In this document: positions 8,233 to 16,621 of the stretch, one piece after another
Position numbering within the stretch: the stretch's first letter is position 1
Layout of the letters: the number at the start of each line of letters is the position of its first letter
Assembly: GCA_039918235.1 (NCBI GenBank)
Contig: JBDSHZ010000011.1
Span: forward strand, 1-19,827
Reading direction: 5' to 3'
DNA length: 19,827 nucleotides
Source of the DNA: Pseudopedobacter sp039918235
Lineage (GTDB): Bacteria; Bacteroidota; Bacteroidia; Sphingobacteriales; Sphingobacteriaceae
Translations under genes and position numbers: made by a program
The notes under the pieces: generated by a model
Seen by the model: the letters and a program-made list of their open reading frames with translations, nothing else
What the model was told of the DNA's origin: nothing
Databases searched by the model: none

Positions 8233-9422
8233 TGGAGTTTGCAGAAGAGATAGAAAAAGAACTGCACAATATTCTCAATTACTGGGAAACACAAACTGTT
8301 GATGAAGAATATGGCGGTTTTGTAGGTCGTAGAGATCATAATGACATACTTATATCTTACATGCCCAAGGGTTCAGTTTTAAATTCCAGAATCCTTTGGA
8401 CATTTTCTGCAGCTTATGCTTATACCAAGAACCCAGTTCATAAGCAACTCGCAGAAAGAGCATATCAGTACATCAAAAACTTCTTTTTTGATGAAGATTA
8501 TGGCGGAGTATATTGGTCTGTAGATTTTAAAGGCCGTCCTTTAGACACTAAGAAACAAACTTATGCGCTTTCGTTTGCAATATATGGTTTGTCAGAATAT
8601 TACAAAATCTGCTCACATCAAGAGGTACTGGATTTAGCAATAAGGTTATATCACGATATAGAAAAGCATAGTTTTGACAAACAGAACAGCGGATATTTTG
8701 AAGCTTTTAGCAGAGATTGGCAGGAAATTACAGACCTTAGGTTAAGCGAAAAGGATGCGAATGAGAAAAAAACAATGAATACTCATTTGCATGTGATAGA
8801 GGCTTATGCAAATTTATACCATGTTTGGCAAAACAGTGAGCTGAAATCCCAAATTAAAAATCTTTTGTCAGTTTTTCAAAATCATATCATAGATACGGCT
8901 ACCAAGCATCTTATCTTATTTATGGATGAAAACTGGAAAAATAAAGAGATTATCTATTCTTACGGACATGATATAGAAGCTTCTTGGCTATTGCTGGAAG
9001 CAGCAGAAGTTATAGATGATAAAGCTTTGATAAAGTCGTTCGAAAAGATAGCCATTAACTTGGCAGATGCGGCTTTGGAAGGAATAGATGCTAATGATGG
9101 GGCCTTATTGTATGAGAATAACCTAAGCAAATCTCATTTTATCAGAGAAAAACATTGGTGGGTACAAGCGGAAGCTATCGTAGGTTTTATTAATGCATGG
9201 GAAATTTCTAAACAAGATTATTATCTCAATACAGCTAAAAAACTTTGGGAATTTACCAGTTCATACATTATAGATCATCAAAAGGGAGAATGGTTTTGGG
9301 GACGTAACCACGATTTAACGCTGATGGAGGGCGAAGATAAGGTGGGGTTGTGGAAATGCCCTTATCATAACACAAGGGCATGTTTGGAAGTAATCCGCAG
9401 AATCAAAAAATTCGAGAATTAA
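8232..9422 (+). CDS. AGE-family cellobiose 2-epimerase (mannobiose to mannosylglucose)
   Basis: This 396-residue cytoplasmic protein has the (alpha/alpha)6-barrel pattern of the N-acylglucosamine 2-epimerase family and the length of cellobiose 2-epimerases. The three histidine motifs are visible: NTHLHVIEA (His185, His187), YGHDIEASW (His246), and WKCPYHNTRACLE near the end (His379). The last two correspond to the catalytic base/acid pair of characterised cellobiose 2-epimerases. Aromatic-rich segments such as GEWFWGR near 352-358 line the sugar site. In the Bacteroides fragilis-type pathway the enzyme converts beta-1,4-mannobiose to Man-beta-1,4-Glc, the substrate of the GH130 phosphorylase encoded upstream. 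The start ATG overlaps the stop of the preceding small gene by one base. No plus-strand gene follows, so it is the last gene of the operon. The alternative, acylglucosamine epimerase, is disfavoured by motif pattern and context. Confidence 0.92.
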   Translation: MEFAEEIEKELHNILNYWETQTVDEEYGGFVGRRDHNDILISYMPKGSVLNSRILWTFSAAYAYTKNPVHKQLAERAYQYIKNFFFDEDYGGVYWSVDFKGRPLDTKKQTYALSFAIYGLSEYYKICSHQEVLDLAIRLYHDIEKHSFDKQNSGYFEAFSRDWQEITDLRLSEKDANEKKTMNTHLHVIEAYANLYHVWQNSELKSQIKNLLSVFQNHIIDTATKHLILFMDENWKNKEIIYSYGHDIEASWLLLEAAEVIDDKALIKSFEKIAINLADAALEGIDANDGALLYENNLSKSHFIREKHWWVQAEAIVGFINAWEISKQDYYLNTAKKLWEFTSSYIIDHQKGEWFWGRNHDLTLMEGEDKVGLWKCPYHNTRACLEVIRRIKKFEN

Positions 9423-9444
9423 ATTAATATTTAGATACCTTATT

Positions 9445-9905
9445 TCATGTAATAAAGTCTTTAACTAAGGGAATAATAATATACCCTTCGAAGGTATTTC
9501 CAGCAAACACTTCATAGGCAACTGGAAAGCCTTCTGTACTTACCATCAAAGCGAGCAGAATTTGTGGCTGTTGAGATTTATTATCCTTATAAAATTATTA
9601 TTTCGCAAATCGTCTTCTTTAAAAGTCTCGAAATAAAGTGTATTAACATCATAAGACAAAATAATAAAATTTAGATCATAGTGTTCTCTAGTAAACTTCA
9701 TCACTTTCTTTTCCACAGCTTCCTTTAAATCAATAAACTTTGGGGCAACTTATATTGTTTAATGACTGTGGTTAATGCCAAGGAACTGTTCAATAAACTC
9801 TAAAAAAAGAAGTTTAGATGTATGCTCTAATGTCCGCAATGTTATTAGTCCTTTGAGCAGTATGGGTAAGCTATCAAGCACTAATTGCTCTTAAATAGTA
9901 TTGAT
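9445..9905 (-). pseudogene. Remnant of a DDE transposase (IS1634/IS4-like), frameshifted
   Basis: Reading the minus strand gives a broken but recognisable transposase core. One frame runs through EHTSKLLFLEFIEQF, two stops, FIDLKEAVEKKVMKF and LSYDVNTLYFETFKEDDLR. The last piece matches the family block around the first catalytic Asp (usually YDVTTLYFE). Near 9586-9592 the frame shifts by one base, then continues as YKDNKSQQPQILLALMVST and EGFPVAYEVFAGNTFEGY, the typical second block, and stops at 9445-9447. The N-terminal part and everything after the second block are missing or unrecognisable, so the element cannot be active. The exact upstream boundary is uncertain. It sits in the gap between two convergent operons, a place where insertions do no harm. 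The family assignment is by motif recall; the pseudogene status is seen directly from stops and the frameshift. Confidence 0.75.
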
Positions 9906-10436
9906 TTGCTCGTAAAAAATGATATTTGACACTTAAGAAGGTACAATGGTTAAGATGAAGTAAGCCATTAGGATTTTCGTGAGAGAAAACAGAGAATTGT
10001 TCCTAATTGCTTTTTATCCATCCTTCTGCTAAAGTAGTAAATCAGCTATTGCTGTGTGGCTATGAGCTGAGCCCTAAATGATGAAATATAATCCTTATAT
10101 TTTTTGATACAAACTGAATGTACGGCCTTTACTTTGAAGCCAGTTGTAATCACTCTTATTTTCGTCCAAAATTTACCCTTAATTCGATAAATTTAATAAA
10201 TTAAAATATCAACAAAATAACTATCAATAACTTATAGCCAACTAGAAATTAAGGGGACATGTTAGGAAATAAATTGCACCCTGAGAAACTGCTGTGAAAC
10301 GAGAAAGCATGGTTTCCATAGAGTTCCTAAGTTGCATAAACAAACCTGCTAAAAGCGTAATACTATTTACCGTTGATTTACCTGCTTACGGTTTCGTAAA
10401 TGATAAATTCATAAAGCTACATAATACCCATTTGTG

Positions 10437-10469
10437 CCCAAAATAGAAAAGAAAGTACCCAAAATAGAA
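10437..10469. repeat. Short direct repeat with 21-bp period
   Basis: The 12-mer CCCAAAATAGAA occurs at 10437-10448 and again at 10458-10469. With the preceding bases, the units agree at 14 of 15 positions (GTGCCC versus GTACCC starts). The period of 21 bp equals two helical turns. Such repeated units are found at the ends of IS21-family elements, and also as tandem regulator sites. Nearby decayed transposase DNA makes an insertion-sequence end the likelier reading, but no transposase of that family is seen here. Confidence 0.4.
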
Positions 10470-10598
10470 CGTCTTATAACAAGTTTACTATTCTCAATAT
10501 AAAACTGATTTGAGCGTGTTTTGAAGGGATTAGTAATGTTAATAAATCTTTATTTCTTAGACAGTTTCATCACTATTCTTTTATAGTAATTGATTAAA

Positions 10599-10622
10599 GG
10601 CCGAGGAGGACACTCCTCGGCC
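10599..10622. terminator. Strong hairpin terminator for the SusC/D operon
   Basis: GGCCGAGGAG and CTCCTCGGCC form a perfect 10-bp, GC-rich stem around a 4-base loop, starting 45 bp past the stop of the minus-strand lipoprotein gene. On the minus strand the stem is followed by TTTAATCAATT, a weak T-tract. It is one of the most GC-rich short stretches of this AT-rich window. A rho-independent terminator for the susC-susD-lipoprotein operon is the natural reading. It could also stop readthrough from the plus-strand mannan operon, although that operon ends almost 1.2 kb away. Confidence 0.7.
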
Positions 10623-10667
10623 AGTAACTATCAATCAGTGGGTAATAATCTTTTATAAAAGAGCTAA

Positions 10668-11651
10668 TTAGTCAAACCCAAAATCATCAATATACATGAC
10701 CAGTCCAGTTGTTCCTTGATTCTGAATAATGACATCGCTAATACTAGTGGGGTTACCTAGGGCGGAAAATGGAATCAGGAAAGTAGTAAATTCCCCGCCT
10801 TTTAGTTTTAGAACTTTCTCACCTTTAAAGTTGCCAAGCTCGTTTACCGATAGTTTGACTTCTTTACCGTCCATAGCAGCACTAGTATAAATGGCAATTT
10901 TTAAAGTTGTATAGCCAGCTAGGGCCACACCAACATTATTATTACCAGGAGCATGTACTTGGAAAGCGCCCCAAGCATCTGTATAGGTTACCTTGGCGGA
11001 TGAAGAACCTTTTTTCTTTCTTTCCGAATTAGTGTAATCTACTTCTCTACTCCATCCCCAATTCCCCCAGCCATCACGCAATACTTCATCAACAATTAGG
11101 TACTTAGGCAAAGGATCTGGTGGTGGTGGTGGTGTGAAATAATCATTGACGTCCAAAATAACCATTGCAGAACTCAAACTGCTGTTCAGCTCATATTTAG
11201 TAGGATTGGCAATTGACATTCTGATAGCGAGCTTTTTACCCAAATTTGCTTTAACAAAAGTCATTGGAATACTCATGTGCAACACACCTTTGTTATCGCT
11301 ACCAGAAATTTCCACTTCTGTTTGCGAGAATACACTGCTCGGTAAGGCAACACTACCAGCGGCTATATCGGAAGCACTAGTGATTATATCAACTTTAAAT
11401 GCCTCCCCCTGCTGAGTGCCAGACCGTACAACTCCAAAGGATGCGTTGATTGCAGAACTATCTGCTGGTATAGTAATCTTTTCCTTTTTTAACAAGAAAA
11501 TTCCTCCCTCAATTGGCGTGAGAGATACCTTGGGTGCAATCGCATCTATTTCGTTCATGTAGCTCTTCTCGCAAGAAGACAGCAAAATTATCGCGATGCA
11601 CAACAGCGGCAAAGCCGTATATTTTATATTTTTTTTCATTTTGTGGTTCAT
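10668..11651 (-). CDS. Surface glycan-binding lipoprotein (DUF1735-like plus beta-sandwich domain)
   Basis: This 327-residue protein begins with a type II signal peptide and lipobox LSSC, Cys27 being the lipidated residue. An alternative start is Met5, only 12 bp downstream. Residues about 45-172 resemble the DUF1735 immunoglobulin-like domain common in SusE/SusF-position lipoproteins (FLLKKEKITIPADSS, then ANPTKYELNSS and VILDVNDYF). A proline linker, PPPPPDP (174-180), leads to a C-terminal beta-sandwich (about 183-327), probably a jelly-roll, that ends in YIDDFGFD. The C-terminal domain has clustered tryptophans at 195, 198, 200 and 227, good candidates for a sugar-binding platform. The gene starts 13 bp after susD and closes the operon before the hairpin. 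By position and architecture it is a surface glycan-binding protein; binding to mannan is inferred from the locus. No catalytic motif was seen. Confidence 0.85.
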   Translation of the reverse strand: MNHKMKKNIKYTALPLLCIAIILLSSCEKSYMNEIDAIAPKVSLTPIEGGIFLLKKEKITIPADSSAINASFGVVRSGTQQGEAFKVDIITSASDIAAGSVALPSSVFSQTEVEISGSDNKGVLHMSIPMTFVKANLGKKLAIRMSIANPTKYELNSSLSSAMVILDVNDYFTPPPPPDPLPKYLIVDEVLRDGWGNWGWSREVDYTNSERKKKGSSSAKVTYTDAWGAFQVHAPGNNNVGVALAGYTTLKIAIYTSAAMDGKEVKLSVNELGNFKGEKVLKLKGGEFTTFLIPFSALGNPTSISDVIIQNQGTTGLVMYIDDFGFD

Positions 11652-11664
11652 TAAAGTGAAACAA

Positions 11665-13425
11665 TTAATTCCAGTCTGGGTTTTGAACTAATTCTTTGTT
11701 ACGCTCTATTTCTCCCTGTGGAATTGGCCACAAGTAGTGTTTTTTCTGGAATACACGAGTTTCGAAAACAGTTCGTTTATAAAAAGACAAATCAGTAAAG
11801 CTTGTACCCTCCCCGATGTTCATACCAGTTTTTGGTCCGCCATCTGTTTGTTCTGCAATTTTCCATCTTCTGGTATCCCAAACGCGGTGAGATTCGAAAG
11901 CAAGCTCTACGCGGCGTTCCCGACGTATGAGTTCACGCATTTCAGATTGTCCTAATCCAATCGGGAGATTTGGGATTCCGCCACGTTCACGTATTAAGTT
12001 AACATATTTGGTAATATCAGCATTACCGGGACTCACTTCGTTGAGCGCCTCTGCATAGTTTAAATAAATTTCGCCTAACCGGAAATGTATGTCATGTTGA
12101 GGCGATCCATTCCAGTTTTGGACATCACTGGTTGGACTTACAAAACGGTGTAATAAATAACCTGTATTTGTGTGATCATGAGAGCCGGCAAAGCCCGAAG
12201 CGCCTTTACCATACAATTGTATCTTGATGTTTTGGGCGCTCCATATCCAGTTTGCGCCATTATAGGTTACAGAAGCATAAAACCTTGGCTCACGGTTGGT
12301 CCACATATTCCAAATTCCTTTGGGCGTGTATTTACCAGCTTGAGCTGAAAAACCCTCTTCAACATATCCGGATCCAGACTCGTCTATTTGCATTCCATTA
12401 CTCATCCGGTAGGCGTCTACCATTTCCTGAGTAACTCCTCCTCCATTCCAACCGCCAACTTGTCTAGGTGCCATATGATGCTCCCAACCATTTGCTTCAA
12501 AATTACGGGCGAAGATAATTTCTTGATTCCAGCGGTCAATAGAGAGATATTGGTAAGATTCTTTAGGATCCCACACGCCATTTACCGTCTTCTTATACAA
12601 GCCGTTCGGCATTAAATCAATAAGTTCCTTACTTCTATTTGCCGCAAGTTTCCACTTATTCTGATCGTAAGTTTGATTTACCAATACTTTGCCATCTTTG
12701 TTTTTGAAGTTGGCATAGTCGGTATTTCCATTCCACAAAGGACTTGCCGAATACAATAGTGTTCTAGATATAATCGCTAAACAGGTTCTTTTGTCCATTC
12801 TCCCATAGTCAGCAGGTGAATGTTGCACTGGCAAGTCTATCATCGCCTTGTCCAGCTCTGCAACAATATAGGTTACCACTTCATCAAATGAATTTCGGGG
12901 CAACTGCAAATCAGAAACCTTTGCATCAACTGGTAATACCTCTGTAATTATTGGTATTGGACCATATTGCCTTAGCAGTAAAAAATAAAAATAGGCTCGC
13001 AATGCTCTAGCTTCTGCGACATACCTAGTGGTTATACCCGGAATTTGCTGCTCACACTCTGTACATTCTTTACCGCGATTTAAATAAATAGTTGCCGACC
13101 TTATACCTCTGTAAAACTGAGCAAATTGATCTATAGGGATATTTGTTGGAGACCAGTTTCCAATATTTATTTGCTGGGCCCTAACATCACTCCAAACGAA
13201 ATCGCCTTCATCTGAAACGGGGGTAAAACTGGTTTTAGGATCTATAAAATTCGGTACATAATTGTACACGTTCGCTAGGTATCCTTGATTAGAAATTCGG
13301 TTTTGAAAAACTTGGTCAATGGTAAGTAAGTCTTCTTCTTGCTTGTCTAAAAATTTTTCGCAAGAGGACAATAACACTCCCGCTACTGAGAGTGTTATAT
13401 ATATGAATGATTTAAATTTTATCAT
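11665..13425 (-). CDS. SusD/RagB-family surface glycan-binding lipoprotein
   Basis: This 586-residue protein has a lipoprotein signal with LLSSC and lipidated Cys22, then the usual SusD start CEKFLDKQ. The N-terminal TPR-containing SusD-like region shows the ARALRAYFYFLLLRQYG helix, and the C-terminal RagB/SusD domain carries RRERRVELAFESHRVWDTRRW near 501-521 and the terminal KHYLWPIPQGEIERN motif. SusD proteins form the lid over the SusC barrel and help capture oligosaccharides at the cell surface. It is encoded 40 bp after susC and 13 bp before the DUF1735 lipoprotein gene, so the three form one unit. Length is normal and no defect is seen. The ligand is inferred to be a beta-mannan from the neighbouring enzymes, since SusD sequence alone does not predict specificity. 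Confidence 0.95.
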   Translation of the reverse strand: MIKFKSFIYITLSVAGVLLSSCEKFLDKQEEDLLTIDQVFQNRISNQGYLANVYNYVPNFIDPKTSFTPVSDEGDFVWSDVRAQQINIGNWSPTNIPIDQFAQFYRGIRSATIYLNRGKECTECEQQIPGITTRYVAEARALRAYFYFLLLRQYGPIPIITEVLPVDAKVSDLQLPRNSFDEVVTYIVAELDKAMIDLPVQHSPADYGRMDKRTCLAIISRTLLYSASPLWNGNTDYANFKNKDGKVLVNQTYDQNKWKLAANRSKELIDLMPNGLYKKTVNGVWDPKESYQYLSIDRWNQEIIFARNFEANGWEHHMAPRQVGGWNGGGVTQEMVDAYRMSNGMQIDESGSGYVEEGFSAQAGKYTPKGIWNMWTNREPRFYASVTYNGANWIWSAQNIKIQLYGKGASGFAGSHDHTNTGYLLHRFVSPTSDVQNWNGSPQHDIHFRLGEIYLNYAEALNEVSPGNADITKYVNLIRERGGIPNLPIGLGQSEMRELIRRERRVELAFESHRVWDTRRWKIAEQTDGGPKTGMNIGEGTSFTDLSFYKRTVFETRVFQKKHYLWPIPQGEIERNKELVQNPDWN

Positions 13426-13465
13426 TTTCTTTGATTTATAGGTTCAATTTGAATCAGTTTATTTC

Positions 13466-16400
13466 TTAAAAATTGAGATTAACGCCTAAATTATAATTCC
13501 TTTGAAGTGGATAGGAGGCAGCTCTTCCACTGCCACTCTCTGGATCCCAGAAATTAAACTTACTAAAGGTTAGTAAATTAAATCCTGATAAATAGACTCT
13601 TAAAGTATTGACTTTTATTTTACTTGTTATTCGTTTTGGAAGTGTGTAACCAAATTCAGCTGTTTTAAGCCTCAAATAACTAGCGTCTCTTTGCCAAAAA
13701 GTAGAACTACGGTAGTTATTCTGATTATTCCCAACTGATAGCCTCGGAAATAAAGCGCTTCCATTTTGATTTTCGGGTGTCCACCTATCTGTTGCATAAG
13801 ACATGAGGTTACCCCTAATACCACCTTCCAAAAATGGATACCATCCTGTGCCACCTAGCATGAAGTTTACATTGGATGAGCCTTGAAAAAAAGCAGAAAT
13901 GTCAAATCCTTTATAGTTGATTGTTGTTCCGAAACCGTAAATAACTTCGGGAGTTTCTGGATTTCCGATTGCCACCTCGTCAAAAGAATTCACATACCCA
14001 TCTCCATTTACATCTTTGTACTTAATGTCTCCTGGTCTTACTGCGCCAAACTGCTGGATAGCATGAGAATTAACATCCTCTTGATCCCTAAATAGTCCTT
14101 CTGATAATAGCCCAAAAGGCTGGTTTAATCGTTTATTTTTTCTGTTTTGGTAAGCATATTGATAGTCAGGCTGGTCATTATCTATAATTTTATTTCTTGC
14201 GAAAGTATAGTTCCCCCTTAAAGTTACGTTAAATCCCCCTAGTTGTTTTCTATATTCCAAGTTCGCATCTATACCTTTATTCTCAAAGGCCCCTATATTG
14301 CCGTATGGAGTATTCTGTAGCCCTAATATTGAAGGTAAAGAACCTCTTTGTAAGAATATTCCCTTTCGGTTTCGTTTGAATACATCAGCCTGTAGATAGA
14401 ACCCGTTTAAAAATCGAGTTTCAATGCCAAGATCCAACTCGGTTTCTGTTTCCCAAGTTAGGTCAGAACCCCATTGATCTTCTCCTACACCGTTAAAAAA
14501 AGTCTGATTGGTGTTGCCAAAACTGTAACCACCGCTTCCGCCACCAATTGTTGTTACGTAAGCAAATCTTCGCCCTCCAATTTGGTCATTACCTTTTAAT
14601 CCATAAGAACCTCTAAATTTCAAGAGCTCAATGCCTTTGATCTTATCTTTAAAGAAAGGCTCTTCAGAAATGATGTAGCCGGCAGCAACAGCAGGAAATA
14701 ATCCGAACCTTTTGCCAGATTCAAAATTTTCAGACCCGTTGTAGCCCGCATTTACCTCTAAAAAATATTTGTTTTCATAGTTGTATGTAGCCCTGCTAAC
14801 AAATCCCAACAGTCGATAAGGTAAGGAACCCATAGCGTCTCCAACGTCACCTCTTTGAAAATCCTGAGCATTAAAAAGAACCATGCCCGAAACCGTATGT
14901 TTGCCGAAAGATTGGTCGTAATTCACATTCGCCTGATAGTAAATCCTTCTGGTACCAAGGCTAGTTCGTTGAAACCCTAAATTTTCCGGACCGTCATAAA
15001 ATTTTGTTAATACCAAATCACCATTAGCATCCCTTCCGGCTGGCTCCAAGCGGTATCTGTCGCCAGCATCTTGGCTTCTTCTATCCAATCCTCTGGCTCT
15101 AGATATATTATGCTCGTTATACCCGTCAAAAGCAAATTTAGCAGAGAGGCGAAGACCCTTAAGAAACTTTTTCAAGTCCTGATTTATGGTAAAATCAGAT
15201 TGAATGTTGTTTTTCCATTCATTTACAAATCCAGCTCCGGTTAAGCCCTGATAAGGATTCATGATACCATTTACCCCGCCATACACAAATTTGTCAGGAT
15301 TAGCTGGATCTGGGTAGGTTGGAGCATACCCAACTGGAGTATTCATCATAATACCTTCTGTGTACAGTGCATCAGTAGTTCTCCCAGGGTAATTTCCGGT
15401 AACTAAAATACCGCCAATACCCATGCTTAGCTGTGTGGTTTTGCTTAAATCGATATCTGTATTTGCCCGGAAGTTGTAGCGCTTTACATTTATGTTGGTA
15501 TTGTAAGGGGTTATTTCGTTGTTTTTGAAAATACCACCTTCTTGATAATAAGTAGCAGATAAAAAGTATTTGGCAACGTCGCCCCCGCCAGTAATGTTCA
15601 GATTCAAGCGTTCGTTATCCGAATAATCTTTCATCATCAAAGACTGCCAATTCACATTAGGATATAAATAGGGATCTTCGCCAGATGCAGTTTTTGAAAT
15701 ACGGTCTTCTGAATAAAGTACTGGTGCGTTCGGATTGGTAGCGTTATTCGCTTCGTTGTAAAGATTCATGTACGTCACTCCATCCGCAAATTCAGGCAGG
15801 TTGGTGGCTCCTACAACCCCCTTTTCTACCTTAAAGCTGATGCTCGGCTTTTCTTTAGAACCACGTCTAGTAGTAACAAGGACCACACCGTTGGCACCAC
15901 GGATGCCATAAGGTGCTGTCGCGGCTGCGTCTTTTAGCACAGAAAAAGTTTCAATTTCTTCTGGTTCGATATTGTTTATTGGACGCTCCACCCCATCTAC
16001 CAAAATAAGAGGTTGGGTCCCTGCTCCAAATGTACTGATCCCGCGTATCCAGAAGGTTGCATCATCGTAACCAGGCTCCCCGCTTCGTTGAACTGCAATT
16101 ACTCCAGAAACTTTTCCTGCCAATGAAGCTGTTAAATTTCTGGTCGGTGTTTTTAACTCCTTGATAGTTACCGTTGAGATTGCTCCTACTACGCTGGATT
16201 TTTTTTGACTTCCGTACGCCACCACTTGCACTGCATCAAGTGAATTCTCCGAGATTTCTAGTGAAACATTTATTGCAGTACGAGCCTTAATTGCCACCTC
16301 GAAAGGTTTGTACCCTATGTAAGTAAAAATTAAAATAGCATTATCGTCGGGAATATTCAATGAGTATTTTCCGTCAGCATCCGTAACTGTTCCTAATTTT

Positions 16401-16621
16401 GTGCCTTTTACCTGTACAGATACACCTGGTAACACTTGCCCATCGGCTTTATCTGTAACAACACCTTTTATGGTAATTTCTTTTTGGTGCTCCGTTAGTG
16501 GCTTAGATGAATTTTTTCCAGTCGATAAAGCGCTGATAGCTCCCTGCGTCTGCAAAATAATTATCGAAGTAGTTAATCCGATAGCTGTGAGGATTCGTTT
16601 TTTGAGTAATTTTTGTGTCAT
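13466..16621 (-). CDS. SusC/RagA-family TonB-dependent outer-membrane oligosaccharide transporter
   Basis: This 1,051-residue protein has a signal peptide (about 1-31), a carboxypeptidase-regulatory-like domain (about 50-119, with ITIKGVVTDKADGQVLPGV), a TonB-box-like stretch (DAVQVVAYG, 129-137), a plug domain (about 140-255, closing with the SusC/RagA signature YGIRGANGVVLVTTRRG) and a 22-strand-type barrel ending in an aromatic residue (NYNLGVNLNF). There is no N-terminal STN domain, so it is not built to signal to an anti-sigma factor of the FecR type. That argues against direct control by the nearby ECF sigma gene and for control by a two-component regulator. It forms the transport complex with the SusD encoded 40 bp downstream. 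The family is certain; mannan-derived cargo is inferred. Confidence 0.96.
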   Translation of the reverse strand: MTQKLLKKRILTAIGLTTSIIILQTQGAISALSTGKNSSKPLTEHQKEITIKGVVTDKADGQVLPGVSVQVKGTKLGTVTDADGKYSLNIPDDNAILIFTYIGYKPFEVAIKARTAINVSLEISENSLDAVQVVAYGSQKKSSVVGAISTVTIKELKTPTRNLTASLAGKVSGVIAVQRSGEPGYDDATFWIRGISTFGAGTQPLILVDGVERPINNIEPEEIETFSVLKDAAATAPYGIRGANGVVLVTTRRGSKEKPSISFKVEKGVVGATNLPEFADGVTYMNLYNEANNATNPNAPVLYSEDRISKTASGEDPYLYPNVNWQSLMMKDYSDNERLNLNITGGGDVAKYFLSATYYQEGGIFKNNEITPYNTNINVKRYNFRANTDIDLSKTTQLSMGIGGILVTGNYPGRTTDALYTEGIMMNTPVGYAPTYPDPANPDKFVYGGVNGIMNPYQGLTGAGFVNEWKNNIQSDFTINQDLKKFLKGLRLSAKFAFDGYNEHNISRARGLDRRSQDAGDRYRLEPAGRDANGDLVLTKFYDGPENLGFQRTSLGTRRIYYQANVNYDQSFGKHTVSGMVLFNAQDFQRGDVGDAMGSLPYRLLGFVSRATYNYENKYFLEVNAGYNGSENFESGKRFGLFPAVAAGYIISEEPFFKDKIKGIELLKFRGSYGLKGNDQIGGRRFAYVTTIGGGSGGYSFGNTNQTFFNGVGEDQWGSDLTWETETELDLGIETRFLNGFYLQADVFKRNRKGIFLQRGSLPSILGLQNTPYGNIGAFENKGIDANLEYRKQLGGFNVTLRGNYTFARNKIIDNDQPDYQYAYQNRKNKRLNQPFGLLSEGLFRDQEDVNSHAIQQFGAVRPGDIKYKDVNGDGYVNSFDEVAIGNPETPEVIYGFGTTINYKGFDISAFFQGSSNVNFMLGGTGWYPFLEGGIRGNLMSYATDRWTPENQNGSALFPRLSVGNNQNNYRSSTFWQRDASYLRLKTAEFGYTLPKRITSKIKVNTLRVYLSGFNLLTFSKFNFWDPESGSGRAASYPLQRNYNLGVNLNF

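Larger units (their letters stand above)
9423..10667. other. Convergent intergenic region with decayed mobile DNA
   Basis: These 1,245 bp lie between the converging mannan and SusC/D operons. They contain the transposase remnant at about 9445-9905, a 12-bp direct repeat at 10437-10469 and a strong hairpin at 10599-10622, each listed separately. The stretch from about 9906 to 10436 has no intact frame on either strand and no family resemblance that I could see. It may be further mobile-element debris. I found no target-site duplication or full terminal inverted repeats. Confidence 0.6.

Noticed and set aside
11146..12615. Several plus-strand frames of 60-89 codons opposite the susD and lipoprotein genes
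   Set aside because: They are antisense to well-supported genes and show no motif; long antisense frames are expected by chance over long coding regions.
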